Source: Natronohydrobacter thiooxidans
GTDB lineage: Bacteria > Pseudomonadota > Alphaproteobacteria > Rhodobacterales > Rhodobacteraceae
Assembly (NCBI RefSeq): GCF_001884735.1
Contig: NZ_MJAP01000003.1
Span: 248,001 to 312,000, forward strand
DNA: 64,000 bases
Direction of reading: 5' to 3'
Below the pieces are notes generated by a model. The model was given only the letters and a program-made list of their open reading frames with translations, did no database searches and was not told the DNA's origin. Positions 1 through 8,986 of this stretch are shown here, one piece after another. The translations under genes and the position numbers were made by a program. The number at the start of each line of letters is the position of its first letter. Position 1 is the stretch's first letter.

Positions 1-546
1 AATGTCTATGTCAACCGCAACCAGATCGGCGCCATCGTCGGCAGCCAGCCCTTTGGCGGCGAAGGGCTGTCGGGCACCGGCCCCAAAGCGGGCGGGCCGC
101 ATTATCTGCGCCGCTTCACCCATGCGCCCGCCGGTTCGCCCCTCCCCTCTGGTCCTGCGGCCACTGTGCAGGAAATGCCCGGACCAACGGGCGAATCGAA
201 CCGCCTGCGCCATGCGCCGCGCGCGCCGCTCCTCTGCCTCGGGCCGGGGCGTGACAAGGCAGAGGCGCAGCGCGCGGCTGTGCTGGCGCTGGGGGGAAGC
301 GCGCTGGTGCAGGACATGACTGCCGCAGAATTGTCAGAGGCGTCAGGCTTTTCCGGGGTGATTTTCTGGGGCGCGGATGACGAGGCGCGCGCCATCGCTG
401 AAGCGCTCGCTGCGCGCGAGGGGCCGATCCTGCCGCTGATCACCGACATGCCCGATGCCGGGCATGTGTTTCTGGAGCGCCATCTCTGCGTGGATACAAC
501 CGCTTCGGGCGGCAATGCGCAGCTTCTGGCCGCGATGGGGGATTAA
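1..546 (+). CDS. putA: PutA C-terminal end (proline dehydrogenase / P5C dehydrogenase), 5' truncated by window
   Basis: Only the last 181 codons are in the window, read in frame from base 1 to the TAA at 544-546. The beginning reads as the C-terminal end of an aldehyde dehydrogenase domain ([19 protein letters not shown], then HYLRRF), which is typical of the P5C dehydrogenase half of PutA. The rest matches the poorly conserved C-terminal extension of long alphaproteobacterial PutA proteins. PutA oxidises proline to glutamate, with FAD and NAD-dependent steps on one polypeptide. A stand-alone P5C or other aldehyde dehydrogenase is less likely because of the roughly 130-residue extension. The upstream part cannot be assessed. 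Confidence 0.85.
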   Translation, partial: NVYVNRNQIGAIVGSQPFGGEGLSGTGPKAGGPHYLRRFTHAPAGSPLPSGPAATVQEMPGPTGESNRLRHAPRAPLLCLGPGRDKAEAQRAAVLALGGSALVQDMTAAELSEASGFSGVIFWGADDEARAIAEALAAREGPILPLITDMPDAGHVFLERHLCVDTTASGGNAQLLAAMGD

Positions 547-559
547 GACAAACCAAGCC

Positions 560-608
560 GGGGGGCGCTGCCCCCCGCACCCCCCGGAGTATTTTCGGCA
601 AGATGAAA
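560..608 (-). repeat. 3' element, copy A (behind ispG)
   Basis: Seen on the minus strand immediately after the ispG stop. A box (plus-strand GAGTATTTTCGGCAAGATGA, 587-606) is followed by a 7-bp GC hairpin at 560-576 with a 3-nt loop. The same arrangement recurs at 8903-8952, 18588-18640, 24637-24660, 42761-42784 and four times within 58114-58608. It may act as an intrinsic terminator or mRNA 3' end element; the function is inference. Confidence 0.75.
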
Positions 609-618
609 CGCGCAAGCG

Positions 619-1743
619 TTACTCTGCGGCTTTCGGCATCGCCGCCTCGATCTCGGCGGCCTTGCGCTCGACCTGCTCGACAATATGGGCAACCATCTGA
701 TCATTGCTCAGCTTGTGGCTCTGCCTGCCCGCCAGATAGACCATGCCCGACCCGGCGCCGCCGCCGGTGAAGCCCACATCGGTCATCAGCGCCTCGCCGG
801 GGCCATTGACCACGCAGCCAATGATCGAAAGGCTCATCGGCGTCTTGATATGCGCCAGCCGCTCTTCGAGGATGGCGACCGTCTTGATCACGTCAAACCC
901 CTGCCGCGCGCAGGAGGGGCAGGAAATGATATTCACGCCCCGGTGCCGCAGCCCCAGCGATTTGAGGATCTCATAGCCGATCTTCACCTCTTCGACCGGA
1001 TCGGCGGAAAGCGAGACCCGGATCGTATCCCCGATCCCCATCCACAGCAGATTGCCCAGCCCGATGGCGGATTTCACTGTGCCAGAGATCATCCCCCCGG
1101 CCTCGGTAATACCCAGATGGATCGGCGCATCCGTCGCCTCTGCCAGCCCCATATAGGCGGCGGAGGCGAGGAACACATCCGACGCTTTCACGCTGATCTT
1201 GAATTCATGGAAATCATTATCCTGCAGGATGCGGATATGATCGAGCCCGCTCTCGATCATCGCATCCGGGCAGGGCTCGCCATATTTCTCCAGCAGGTGC
1301 CTTTCCAGCGATCCGGCATTGACACCGATCCGGATCGAGCAGCCATGATCGCGCGCAGCCTTGATCACCTCGCGCACGCGACCCGCATCGCCGATATTGC
1401 CCGGATTGATCCGCAGACAGGCGGCACCGGCCTCGGCGGCCTCAATGGCGCGTTTGTAGTGAAAATGGATATCCGCCACGATCGGCACCGGGCTTTCGCG
1501 CACCACCTCGCGCAGCGCACGGCTCGCATCCGTATCCGGCACCGAGACCCGTACGATATCGGCCCCCGCCTCGGCACAGGCCAGAACCTGCCGGATGGTC
1601 GCAGGCGCATCGCCGGAATCGGTGTTGGTCATGGTCTGCACGCTGATCGGCGCGCCGCCCCCCACCGGGACAGACCCCACCATGATCTGACGCGATTTGC
1701 GCCGGTCAATATTGCGCCAGGGGCGGATATGGTTGTGATCCAT
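619..1743 (-). CDS. ispG: 4-hydroxy-3-methylbut-2-en-1-yl diphosphate synthase (IspG/GcpE)
   Basis: Full-length 374-residue IspG, the [4Fe-4S] enzyme that converts MEcPP to HMBPP in the non-mevalonate isoprenoid pathway in the cytosol. The N-terminal TIM-barrel part shows [16 protein letters not shown] and [10 protein letters not shown]. The C-terminal cluster domain has the cysteines in [12 protein letters not shown] and [13 protein letters not shown], spaced as in the family. The start ATG gives [12 protein letters not shown], a usual beginning. A RodZ-like gene lies upstream on the same strand, 208 bp away, the same neighbour pairing as rodZ-ispG in enterobacteria. A 3' element starts 10 bases after the stop. 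Confidence 0.96.
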   Translation of the reverse strand: MDHNHIRPWRNIDRRKSRQIMVGSVPVGGGAPISVQTMTNTDSGDAPATIRQVLACAEAGADIVRVSVPDTDASRALREVVRESPVPIVADIHFHYKRAIEAAEAGAACLRINPGNIGDAGRVREVIKAARDHGCSIRIGVNAGSLERHLLEKYGEPCPDAMIESGLDHIRILQDNDFHEFKISVKASDVFLASAAYMGLAEATDAPIHLGITEAGGMISGTVKSAIGLGNLLWMGIGDTIRVSLSADPVEEVKIGYEILKSLGLRHRGVNIISCPSCARQGFDVIKTVAILEERLAHIKTPMSLSIIGCVVNGPGEALMTDVGFTGGGAGSGMVYLAGRQSHKLSNDQMVAHIVEQVERKAAEIEAAMPKAAE

Positions 1744-1951
1744 GTGTCGAAGACCCGTTCAAGCTGTCGCGCCAAGTTATGCCAATCGCCCCGGTGCAGC
1801 AATGGGCCCACCACCCCGACCGGAAGAAAAGGCCCGGGCTGATGCCACGGGCCAGAAAAAGGACTACAGCGCCAAGACTACCAGATCACAGGCCGGAACG
1901 CCGCATCTTTAAGCGGCAGTCACCTGAACGTGACAGCACCGGCACATGTCC

Positions 1952-3172
1952 TCAGTTCTCGGCCTGCGCCACGGCGATGAAATCGCGCAAAGCCTGATCC
2001 CCATCGGGATCTGCCAATGCAAACCGCTCGGTCACGGCATCCGGCGAAAGCGCGATCTGATCGACCACCTGCGCGCCGGGGGCGGTCGGGCCGAAGGCCT
2101 GACCATCGACAATCATATAGACCGAGCCGGAATTGCCCGCGCGCAGCGTCGCCGGGGCTTCGGATTGCGGTACTGTATAGCGCTCGCCCGCATCCAGCAC
2201 TTTCTCAAAAAGCGTGGTGCCATCCGCCGCGCGCACCCGTATCCAGCTTGGCCGCACAGCCAGAATCTCGACCATTGCAGGCCCGTCCTGCGTCACACGC
2301 ACCGTTTCGGACGTCGTGATCTGCCCTTCGGCCTCCAGCAAGGCCTGATCAATCGCCGCGCGGAAAGTCACATCCTCGCCGCCCTGGGCTGACGCCCGCG
2401 GATTGATCGCGGCGATCGGACCATCACGCGACACGACGACCGGCGCATCCAGCGCTTCGGGCCGATAGTTGCGCACCACGCCCTGCGCCGCAACTTGCGG
2501 GCTGTCCGTGTCTGAGGGCAGCCGCAGCGCCGGTTCCTCGACCACGCTCATGCGCGGGGCAGCCCCGGACAGCACCGGATCAAGATCGGCCAGCACTTCG
2601 GGCGGCTGATCAGCGGGGGCGAGATTGACGCGCTGCAATTCGCGCAGAACAGTCCAGCCGCCAAAGGTGATGCCGACGATCAGAAAGATCATCACGGCAA
2701 CAGAGCCGATGCCAACAGGATCCAGACGATGCCAGAACGGATCAGGTTCCGCTGCCATCTTGGTGCGCGCCAGCAATCCTTGCGAGAAATCGCGCGCGGC
2801 GACCGGCTGGCTGATGACCTTGTTCCCGGAGGGGCCGCGACTCAGCTCTGTCGTGACCGCAAATCCGGTCTCGGCGCAGAATTTCGCATAGGACCAGTCC
2901 GGGTCCATGCCCAGATAGCGCGCATAGGAGCGCACATAGCCCGCCACGAAACTGGCCGCCTCAAAGGCCGACAGATCACCCGCTTCGATGGCTGCGATAT
3001 AGGTTGCGCGAATATGCAATTCGCGCTGCACATCCAGAAGCGACTTGCCCAGAGTCGCCCGCTCGCCGCGCATCAGATCGCCAAGACGAACCTCGAAATC
3101 ATCGAATCCGACCGCAGTCTCGCTGTTTTGATATGCGTCATCTGATCTGGGCTTACCGCCAAACCACTTCAT
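1952..3172 (-). CDS. RodZ-like helix-turn-helix membrane protein (DUF4115)
   Basis: About 406 residues. The N-terminal third carries an HTH_25-type DNA-binding-like domain (LGDLMRGERATLGKSLLDVQ, ending near YARYLGMDP). One transmembrane segment follows (VAVMIFLIVGITFGGWTVL). After a long low-complexity linker, the C-terminal part has the DUF4115 features (PSWIRVRAADGTTLFEKVL, AGNSGSVYMIVDGQAFGP). This is the RodZ architecture: a cytoplasmic HTH that binds MreB, one membrane pass and a periplasmic beta domain, acting in cell shape. I chose the ATG at 3172 because GGCGGTAAAGGGCGGGCA precedes it; an in-frame start 54 bases upstream is possible. It lies upstream of ispG, so a shared transcript is plausible. 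Confidence 0.85.
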   Translation of the reverse strand: MKWFGGKPRSDDAYQNSETAVGFDDFEVRLGDLMRGERATLGKSLLDVQRELHIRATYIAAIEAGDLSAFEAASFVAGYVRSYARYLGMDPDWSYAKFCAETGFAVTTELSRGPSGNKVISQPVAARDFSQGLLARTKMAAEPDPFWHRLDPVGIGSVAVMIFLIVGITFGGWTVLRELQRVNLAPADQPPEVLADLDPVLSGAAPRMSVVEEPALRLPSDTDSPQVAAQGVVRNYRPEALDAPVVVSRDGPIAAINPRASAQGGEDVTFRAAIDQALLEAEGQITTSETVRVTQDGPAMVEILAVRPSWIRVRAADGTTLFEKVLDAGERYTVPQSEAPATLRAGNSGSVYMIVDGQAFGPTAPGAQVVDQIALSPDAVTERFALADPDGDQALRDFIAVAQAEN

Positions 3173-3298
3173 TGCCCGCCCTTTACCGCCTTGTATATAG
3201 GTCTGCACTCGACTCACCGGGCGCACGGGTTTCTTCGACCAGTGTCGCCTCCGCCCAGACTATAAGAGTTTCACGGCGATTTGAAGCTTTATCGGTGC

Positions 3299-4522
3299 TC
3301 AGGCGGAAATTTCGGCGCGATTCAGCGCACAATGCGACCAGAGCCCATCCATTGCGCGCACAAGATCATCGATCATGCGCGGTGTATGCACAGGCGAGGG
3401 CGTGAAGCGCAGCCGCTCGGTGCCGCGCGGCACTGTGGGGAAGTTGATCGGCTGGGCATAAATCCCGTAGCGCGCAAGCAACATATCCGAGATCGCCTTG
3501 CAATGCACCGGATCGCCGACATGGACCGGCACGATGTGGCTGCCGTGATCAATGATCGGCATCCCCAGCCCGCGCAGACGCATTTTCAGAATGCGCGCAT
3601 GCTCCTGCTGCTTGTCGCGCAGATGCTGGGCGGTCTTGAGAAACTCCACCGAGGCCTCTGCCCCGGCCACAACAGCCGGCGGCAGCGAGGTCGAGAAGAT
3701 GAAACCCGGCGCATAGGAGCGCACCGCGTCGCACATCTTTGCAGAGGCCGCGATATAGCCCCCCTGCACGCCATAGGCCTTGGCGAGCGTGCCGTTGATG
3801 ATGTCGATCCGCCCCATCAGCCCGTCGCGCTCGGCCACCCCGGCGCCACGCGGGCCATACATGCCGACCGCGTGCACCTCGTCGATATAGGTCAGTGCGC
3901 CAAACTCATCGGCCAGATCGCAGATCGCCTCGATCGGCCCGAAATCACCATCCATCGAATAGATCGACTCAAACGCGATCAGCTTGGGCGCGGCGGGGTC
4001 ATCGGCGGCCAGCAATTCGCGCAGATGCGCGACATCATTATGCCGGAAAATCCTCTTCGCGCCGCCATTGCGCCGCACACCTTCGATCATCGACGCATGA
4101 TTCAGCGCGTCCGAATAGATGATCAGCCCCGGAAACAGTTTCGGCAGGGTCGAAAGCGTCGCATCATTGGCGATATAGGCCGAGGTAAAGACCAGCGCCG
4201 CCTCTTTCTGGTGCAGATCGGCCAGCGAAGCTTCCAGACGCTTGTGATAGACCGTCGTGCCGGAAATATTGCGCGTACCACCAGACCCCGCGCCTGTGGC
4301 ATCGAGCGCTTCATGCATGGCGTCCAGAACGACTTTCTGCTGGCCCATGCCCAGATAGTCATTGCCGCACCACACCACGATATCCTGCTTACTGCCATCC
4401 GGACGGGTCCAGACAGCATGCGGGAAAAACCCCTTGCGCCGCTCGATATCGATAAAGGTGCGATAGCGGCCTTCTTCGTGAAGACGATTCAGGGCCGTGT
4501 CGAGCGCTGCAGTATAGTCCAA
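3299..4522 (-). CDS. hemA: 5-aminolevulinate synthase
   Basis: A 407-residue class II PLP enzyme that condenses glycine and succinyl-CoA to 5-aminolevulinate, the first step of the C4 tetrapyrrole pathway typical of alphaproteobacteria. Visible are [10 protein letters not shown], the [14 protein letters not shown] loop, [13 protein letters not shown] and the PLP lysine K248 in [16 protein letters not shown], the position known from Rhodobacter capsulatus ALAS. Length and start agree with the family. An FNR-type half-palindrome with a properly spaced -10 hexamer lies about 100-140 bases upstream, which suggests oxygen-responsive expression. It appears monocistronic; the small secreted-protein gene behind it in the 5' direction has its own leader. 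Confidence 0.97.
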   Translation of the reverse strand: MDYTAALDTALNRLHEEGRYRTFIDIERRKGFFPHAVWTRPDGSKQDIVVWCGNDYLGMGQQKVVLDAMHEALDATGAGSGGTRNISGTTVYHKRLEASLADLHQKEAALVFTSAYIANDATLSTLPKLFPGLIIYSDALNHASMIEGVRRNGGAKRIFRHNDVAHLRELLAADDPAAPKLIAFESIYSMDGDFGPIEAICDLADEFGALTYIDEVHAVGMYGPRGAGVAERDGLMGRIDIINGTLAKAYGVQGGYIAASAKMCDAVRSYAPGFIFSTSLPPAVVAGAEASVEFLKTAQHLRDKQQEHARILKMRLRGLGMPIIDHGSHIVPVHVGDPVHCKAISDMLLARYGIYAQPINFPTVPRGTERLRFTPSPVHTPRMIDDLVRAMDGLWSHCALNRAEISA

Positions 4523-4621
4523 GGCCTTCTCCCTCGCGTTTCAGCTAGGTATATTCGCATCTGTCTATCTTCCTTCACCCGGAAAAGCAAAGAAAGAGTG
4601 GGTTACACGTCATTATACTGA

Positions 4622-4662
4622 ATTATAGACGCCCGAGCACTTAGACATATGACTTAGATCAA
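4622..4662 (-). promoter_or_regulatory. Predicted FnrL-type promoter of hemA
   Basis: On the minus strand the sequence at 4662-4649 reads TTGATCTAAGTCAT, close to the FNR consensus TTGAT-N4-ATCAA (one perfect half, one with two mismatches). A perfect TATAAT lies at 4627-4622. The distance from FNR centre to -10 centre is 31 bp, which places the FNR site at about -41.5 of a start near 4614, the class II geometry. A second TATAAT at 4617-4612 is an alternative. hemA control by FnrL is established for Rhodobacter sphaeroides; use of this site here is inference. Confidence 0.6.
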
Positions 4663-4751
4663 TTCCAGATCAGATTCGTCAAACAGGGGGCGCCGCGACG
4701 CTGTGTCGCGAATCGCCCCCTCTGCCTGCTGCCAGCTCGGGGCGCGGGCTG

Positions 4752-5153
4752 TCAGCGCGGCGCGACTTCCAGAACGACCTGACAGGCTGGCCCGCCATTG
4801 CGGGCGGCATTGCACGCGCCCAACGCCGCATCGCGCGCGGATCCGATATCGGGCAGCCCCGAAATCGCACTGGCAGAGGCCACCGGCATGCCCGCGCGCA
4901 CGAATCCCTCATCCGGCGCAACCGCAAGCGCGGCAAAACCGCTGCCCTCGGGGATGAAGATGGACAGCGCCTCCGGGTTCTGCCCGACCAGACGCAGGGT
5001 CAGCAATTCCTCCTCGGACAGGAACCCATGCGCCAGCACCGTAACCTCAGCCCCGTCAAGCTGGTACTGCTCGGCTCCCGGTTGCTGCGCCAGCGCCATC
5101 GAGGACAAAGCCAGCGCCACAACCCCGGCCAGAACACTCTTTACACGTCTCAT
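4752..5153 (-). CDS. Small exported protein of unknown function
   Basis: A 133-residue protein beginning MRRVKSVLAGVVALALSS and continuing MALAQQPG: a basic N-region, hydrophobic core and AxA cleavage site, i.e. a clear Sec signal peptide with cleavage after ALA. The mature part is about 110 residues with two cysteines (ALGACNAARNGGPAC) that could form a disulfide. The ATG at 5153 is preceded by GAGGGAAAG at good distance; a longer in-frame start (MESDSGEGK...) at 5180 lacks this. Related short proteins near hemA in Rhodobacteraceae are, as far as I recall, sometimes labelled as ALA synthase by transfer; nothing in this sequence is ALAS-like. I do not assign a function. Confidence 0.75.
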   Translation of the reverse strand: MRRVKSVLAGVVALALSSMALAQQPGAEQYQLDGAEVTVLAHGFLSEEELLTLRLVGQNPEALSIFIPEGSGFAALAVAPDEGFVRAGMPVASASAISGLPDIGSARDAALGACNAARNGGPACQVVLEVAPR

Positions 5154-5270
5154 CTTTCCCTCACCAGAATCACTTTCCATTGCGCGGGACTATAGCCTCT
5201 GCGTCAGGTCTGGACAGCCCCGGACGCTCTGCTACTTTCGCGCGAAACACGCACAACCGGAGGCCCCGAA

Positions 5271-6656
5271 ATGAGCACAGCCCTGACCCCCGTTCTGGAC
5301 CGGATCGACCAGGATCTGCCCCAGGCGCTCGTCCGCCTCTCGGAGCTGCTGCGAATCCCGTCCATCTCGACCGATCCCGCGCATAAGGCCGATGTGGCGC
5401 AAGCTGCCGACTGGCTGGTCAATGACCTGAATACACTGGGTTTTGACGCCCGCAAGGATGCCACACCGGGCCATCCGATGGTCGTGGCCAAGGGCGGCGC
5501 AGAGGCGGGTCCGCATCTGCTGTTCTACGGGCATTATGACGTGCAGCCGGTCGATCCGCTGGATCTGTGGCACAGCGACCCTTTTACCCCGCAGATCGAG
5601 GACACGCCCAACGGAAAAGTGATCCGCGCGCGCGGCGCTTCCGACGACAAGGGCCAGCTCATGACCTTTATCGAGGCCTGCCGCGCCTGGCTTGCGGTGC
5701 ACGGGACGCTGCCAGTGAAACTGACCTTCTGCCTTGAAGGCGAGGAAGAAAGCGGCTCGCCCTCGCTCGTGCCCTATCTCAAGGCGAATGCCGAGGCGCT
5801 GAAAGCCGATATCGCCCTGATCTGTGACACCGGCCTCTTTGACGCGCAGACCCCCGGCATCACCACCATGCTGCGCGGGCTGATGGGCGATGAGGTGATC
5901 ATCCACGGCCCCGCCCGCGACCTTCATTCCGGCGCTTTCGGCGGCGCGGCGATGAACCCCGCGCGGGTTCTGGCGCGGGTTCTGGCCGGGCTGCACGACG
6001 ATCAGGGCCGCGTCACCCTGCCCGGCTTCTACGACGATGTGCCCGAAATCTCAGACGACTTGCGCGCCCAATGGGAAGGGCTTGGCTTCGACGCCGAGGC
6101 GTTTCTCGGATCTGTCGGTCTGAACCTGCCCGCAGGCGAGGCCGGGCGCAGCGCGCTGGAAATGATCTGGTCGCGCCCGACCTGCGAAATCAACGGCATG
6201 ATCTCGGGCTATACCGGCACCGGCTTCAAGACCGTGCTGCCCGCCCGCGCCTCGGCCAAGGTCAGCTTCCGGCTGGTGGGCCAGCAGGATCCCCACAAGA
6301 TCCGCGCGGCCTTCCGCGACTATGTGACCGCCCAGATCCCCGCCGACTGCCGGGTAGAGTTCATCGCCCATGGCGCCTCGCCCGCCTCGGTCATGGAAAC
6401 CGGCCATCCGGCGTTTGAGGCCGCGCGTCAGGCCCTCTCTGACGAATGGCCCAAACCCGCCGCCTTTGTCGGTGCGGGCGGGTCGATCCCGATTGCAGGG
6501 TATTTCAAGACCATTCTCGGCATGGATTCCATGCTGATCGGCTTTGCCAAGGATGATGACCAGATACACTCGCCAAATGAAAAGTATGATCTGGACAGCT
6601 TCCACCGCGGAATCCGGTCCTGGGCGCGCATTATTGACGCTGTTTCAAAGGCTTGA
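5271..6656 (+). CDS. M20 family metallopeptidase (dipeptidase-like)
   Basis: 461 residues with the di-zinc M20 signature in order: FYGHYDVQPVDP (metal His and Asp), RGASDDKGQLM (bridging Asp), CLEGEEESGSPS (catalytic Glu pair), DLHSGAFGGAAMNP in the dimerisation lid, and a late metal His in DQIHSPNEKY. This layout is that of cytosolic M20 dipeptidases and carnosinase-like enzymes that hydrolyse dipeptides or N-acyl amino acids; the exact substrate cannot be told from sequence. The start ATG follows CCGGAGGCCCCGAA. The stop overlaps the predicted start of the cytochrome P450 gene, so the two are probably cotranscribed. Confidence 0.9.
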   Translation: MSTALTPVLDRIDQDLPQALVRLSELLRIPSISTDPAHKADVAQAADWLVNDLNTLGFDARKDATPGHPMVVAKGGAEAGPHLLFYGHYDVQPVDPLDLWHSDPFTPQIEDTPNGKVIRARGASDDKGQLMTFIEACRAWLAVHGTLPVKLTFCLEGEEESGSPSLVPYLKANAEALKADIALICDTGLFDAQTPGITTMLRGLMGDEVIIHGPARDLHSGAFGGAAMNPARVLARVLAGLHDDQGRVTLPGFYDDVPEISDDLRAQWEGLGFDAEAFLGSVGLNLPAGEAGRSALEMIWSRPTCEINGMISGYTGTGFKTVLPARASAKVSFRLVGQQDPHKIRAAFRDYVTAQIPADCRVEFIAHGASPASVMETGHPAFEAARQALSDEWPKPAAFVGAGGSIPIAGYFKTILGMDSMLIGFAKDDDQIHSPNEKYDLDSFHRGIRSWARIIDAVSKA

Positions 6657-7843
6657 AGCGCGTGCTTGAGTCACTTCCGCAAGTCGCGCAAAACCCGGTC
6701 GATGTTGCATTTGTGCAAGATCCCTATGCCTCATATGACCAGTGGCGCGCGCTTGGGCCGCTGGTTTATTGGCAGGATTACGCCCTGCCCTGCGCGGTCA
6801 GCTATGCTGCCGCCAATGCCATCCTGCGCGACCGCCGCTTCGGTCGTGTGCCACTGGAACCGGTCTCTCCACCGGACCACCTTGCGCCCTTCTACGCGAT
6901 CGAGGCGCATTCCATGCTGGAACTCGAACCCCCGCAGCACACGCGCCTGCGCAATCTGGTGCTGCGCGCCTTCACTTCACGCCGCATCACCGGGCTGGCG
7001 CCCGAAATCGAAACCCTCTGCGCTGAGCTGTTGGCCAAATGCCCCGACGGCCCGTTCGACCTGATCACCGAATTTGCCCAGCCCCTGCCGGTCATCATCA
7101 TTGCCCGGCTTCTGGGCGTGCCCGACAGCATGGCGCCGGATCTGCTGCGCTGGTCGCATGCGATGGTCGGCATGTATCAGGCCGGCCGGACCCGCGCGGA
7201 TGAGGATCGTGCCGTGGCCGCCAGCCGCGAATTCGTGGATTTCCTGCGTTTCTATATCGACAGCCGCCGCACGGATCCGCGCGATGATCTGATCACGCAG
7301 CTGATCGCGGCGGAAGAGGACGGCCAGACCCTCAGCACCGATGAGATGATCTCGACCTGCATCCTGCTTCTGAATGCAGGCCATGAAGCGACTGTTCACA
7401 GCCTTGGTAATGCGGTCAAGACGCTGATCGAGACCGGGCATTACGGCACCACCCCGGTCAGTGACGCATTGGTCGAGGAATGTCTGCGCTTTGACCCGGC
7501 GCTGCATCTCTTCACCCGCTGGGCTTATGACGATATCGACGTCATGGGCCGCATCATCCCCAAGGGCACGCAGATCGCATGCCTTCTGGGTGCCGCCAAT
7601 CGCTGCCCCAAACACTGGGACATGGCAGCAGAGTTCAACCCCTCGCGCACGCCAAAGCCCAATCTGACCTTCGGGGCCGGGCTCCATTTCTGCCTTGGCG
7701 CGCCACTCGCGCGGCTGGAGATGCGCCTTGCACTGCAGGCCCTGACCCGCGCCCTGCCCCGGCTGGACCTGACAGAGCCCCCGCGCTATGGCGATATCTA
7801 CCATTTCCACGGGCTTTCACGCCTGATGGTCGCGCCGGTCTAG
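6653..7843 (+). CDS. Cytochrome P450
   Basis: 396-residue soluble bacterial P450. Visible are the I-helix oxygen-activation motif ([12 protein letters not shown]), the ExxR of the K helix (EECLRFD), and the heme-ligand loop [18 protein letters not shown], with the axial thiolate at about C347. It is a monooxygenase needing a ferredoxin and reductase, neither of which lies in the window. The frame opens with TTG at 6653, overlapping the previous stop as TTGA; a GTG three codons later is the alternative start. Position directly behind an M20 peptidase gene suggests they work on related compounds, but no substrate can be inferred. Confidence 0.93.
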   Translation: MKRVLESLPQVAQNPVDVAFVQDPYASYDQWRALGPLVYWQDYALPCAVSYAAANAILRDRRFGRVPLEPVSPPDHLAPFYAIEAHSMLELEPPQHTRLRNLVLRAFTSRRITGLAPEIETLCAELLAKCPDGPFDLITEFAQPLPVIIIARLLGVPDSMAPDLLRWSHAMVGMYQAGRTRADEDRAVAASREFVDFLRFYIDSRRTDPRDDLITQLIAAEEDGQTLSTDEMISTCILLLNAGHEATVHSLGNAVKTLIETGHYGTTPVSDALVEECLRFDPALHLFTRWAYDDIDVMGRIIPKGTQIACLLGAANRCPKHWDMAAEFNPSRTPKPNLTFGAGLHFCLGAPLARLEMRLALQALTRALPRLDLTEPPRYGDIYHFHGLSRLMVAPV

Positions 7844-7919
7844 CCCCTTTCCCTTGCACCTTCGCCCGATATGTTTCACATCAGGCACAACAGCTTTTGA
7901 CAGGCGGGACGACAGGAAC

Positions 7920-8891
7920 ATGACGGCACAAGACAAACCCACCGAAGAAATCTCGGTTCGCGACATATTCGGGATCGATTCGGAGATGAAGGTCAAGGCA
8001 TTTGCCGAGCCCACAGACCGCGTGCCCGCCATCGACCCCACCTATAAATTCGACCCCGATACCACGCTCGCGATTCTGGCAGGCTTTGCCTATAACCGCC
8101 GCGTCATGATCCAGGGCTATCACGGCACCGGCAAATCCACCCATATCGAACAGGTCGCCGCACGGCTGAACTGGCCTGCAGTGCGGGTCAATCTCGACAG
8201 CCATATCTCGCGCATCGACATGATCGGCAAGGATGCGATCAAGCTGCGGGACGGGGTGCAGGTCACTGAATTTCAGGAAGGTATCCTGCCTTGGGCGCTG
8301 CGCAACCCGGTTGCCATCGTCTTTGACGAATATGATGCAGGCCGCCCCGATGTGATGTTCGTCATCCAGCGCGTGCTGGAACATGACGGCAAGCTGACGC
8401 TGCTGGACCAGAACGAGATCATCACCCCGCACCCCTCCTTCCGGCTGTTCGCGACCGCGAATACCGTCGGTCTGGGCGACACGACCGGGCTCTATCACGG
8501 GGTGCAGCAGATCAATCAGGCGCAGATGGACCGCTGGTCGCTGGTGGCCACTCTGAACTATCTCAGCCATGACGCGGAAACCGCCATCGTGCTGGCCAAG
8601 AACCCGGCCTATAACACCGCCAAGGGACGGCAGGAAATCAGCCAGATGGTGACCGTGGCCGACCTGACGCGCACGGCCTTCATGAATGGCGATCTGTCCA
8701 CGGTCATGTCCCCCCGCACCGTGATCAACTGGGCCGAGAATGCGCGCATCTTCCGCTCGATCGGCTATGCGTTCCGGCTCTCATTCCTCAACAAATGCGA
8801 CGAGCTGGAACGCCAGACCGTGGCCGAATTCTATCAGCGCTGCTTTGACGAGGAACTGCCCGAATCCGCCGTCAGCACCGCGCTGGGCTGA
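7920..8891 (+). CDS. cobS: Aerobic cobaltochelatase subunit CobS
   Basis: 323-residue AAA+ (MoxR-related) ATPase subunit of the CobNST complex, which inserts cobalt into hydrogenobyrinic acid a,c-diamide during aerobic cobalamin synthesis. Walker A is GYHGTGKST, Walker B IVFDEYD, with sensor regions downstream ([14 protein letters not shown]). The ATG at 7920 starts [20 protein letters not shown], the standard CobS beginning, after GGGACGACAGGAAC; an in-frame ATG 66 bases upstream is unlikely. Its partner cobT lies 2.8 kb downstream on the same strand, separated by three opposite-strand genes, which is unusual because the two genes are often near neighbours. Confidence 0.96.
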   Translation: MTAQDKPTEEISVRDIFGIDSEMKVKAFAEPTDRVPAIDPTYKFDPDTTLAILAGFAYNRRVMIQGYHGTGKSTHIEQVAARLNWPAVRVNLDSHISRIDMIGKDAIKLRDGVQVTEFQEGILPWALRNPVAIVFDEYDAGRPDVMFVIQRVLEHDGKLTLLDQNEIITPHPSFRLFATANTVGLGDTTGLYHGVQQINQAQMDRWSLVATLNYLSHDAETAIVLAKNPAYNTAKGRQEISQMVTVADLTRTAFMNGDLSTVMSPRTVINWAENARIFRSIGYAFRLSFLNKCDELERQTVAEFYQRCFDEELPESAVSTALG

Positions 8892-8902
8892 CCAGAACCA
8901 GG

Positions 8903-8952
8903 CCGGGGGCTGCCGCCCCCGGACCCCCGCGAGTATTTGACGCAAGAAAATG
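8903..8952 (-). repeat. 3' element, copy B
   Basis: A hairpin with an 8-bp stem (8903-8910 with 8915-8922, 4-nt loop) is followed on the plus strand by the box GAGTATTTGACGCAAGAAAA. It sits in the convergent space between cobS and the 402-aa gene; read on the minus strand it follows that gene's stop after 34 bases. Confidence 0.7.
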
Positions 8953-8986
8953 CAGGGCGCCGCAGATCAAGGATCGCGGCCTCTGG

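Noticed and set aside
3281-4621. 446-codon plus-strand frame over hemA
   Set aside because: Shadow of hemA; no motif, and it would run through the hemA promoter.
7844-7919. Possible cobalamin riboswitch before cobS
   Set aside because: The 76-base gap is too short and contains no B12-box-like sequence; the region before cobT shows none either.
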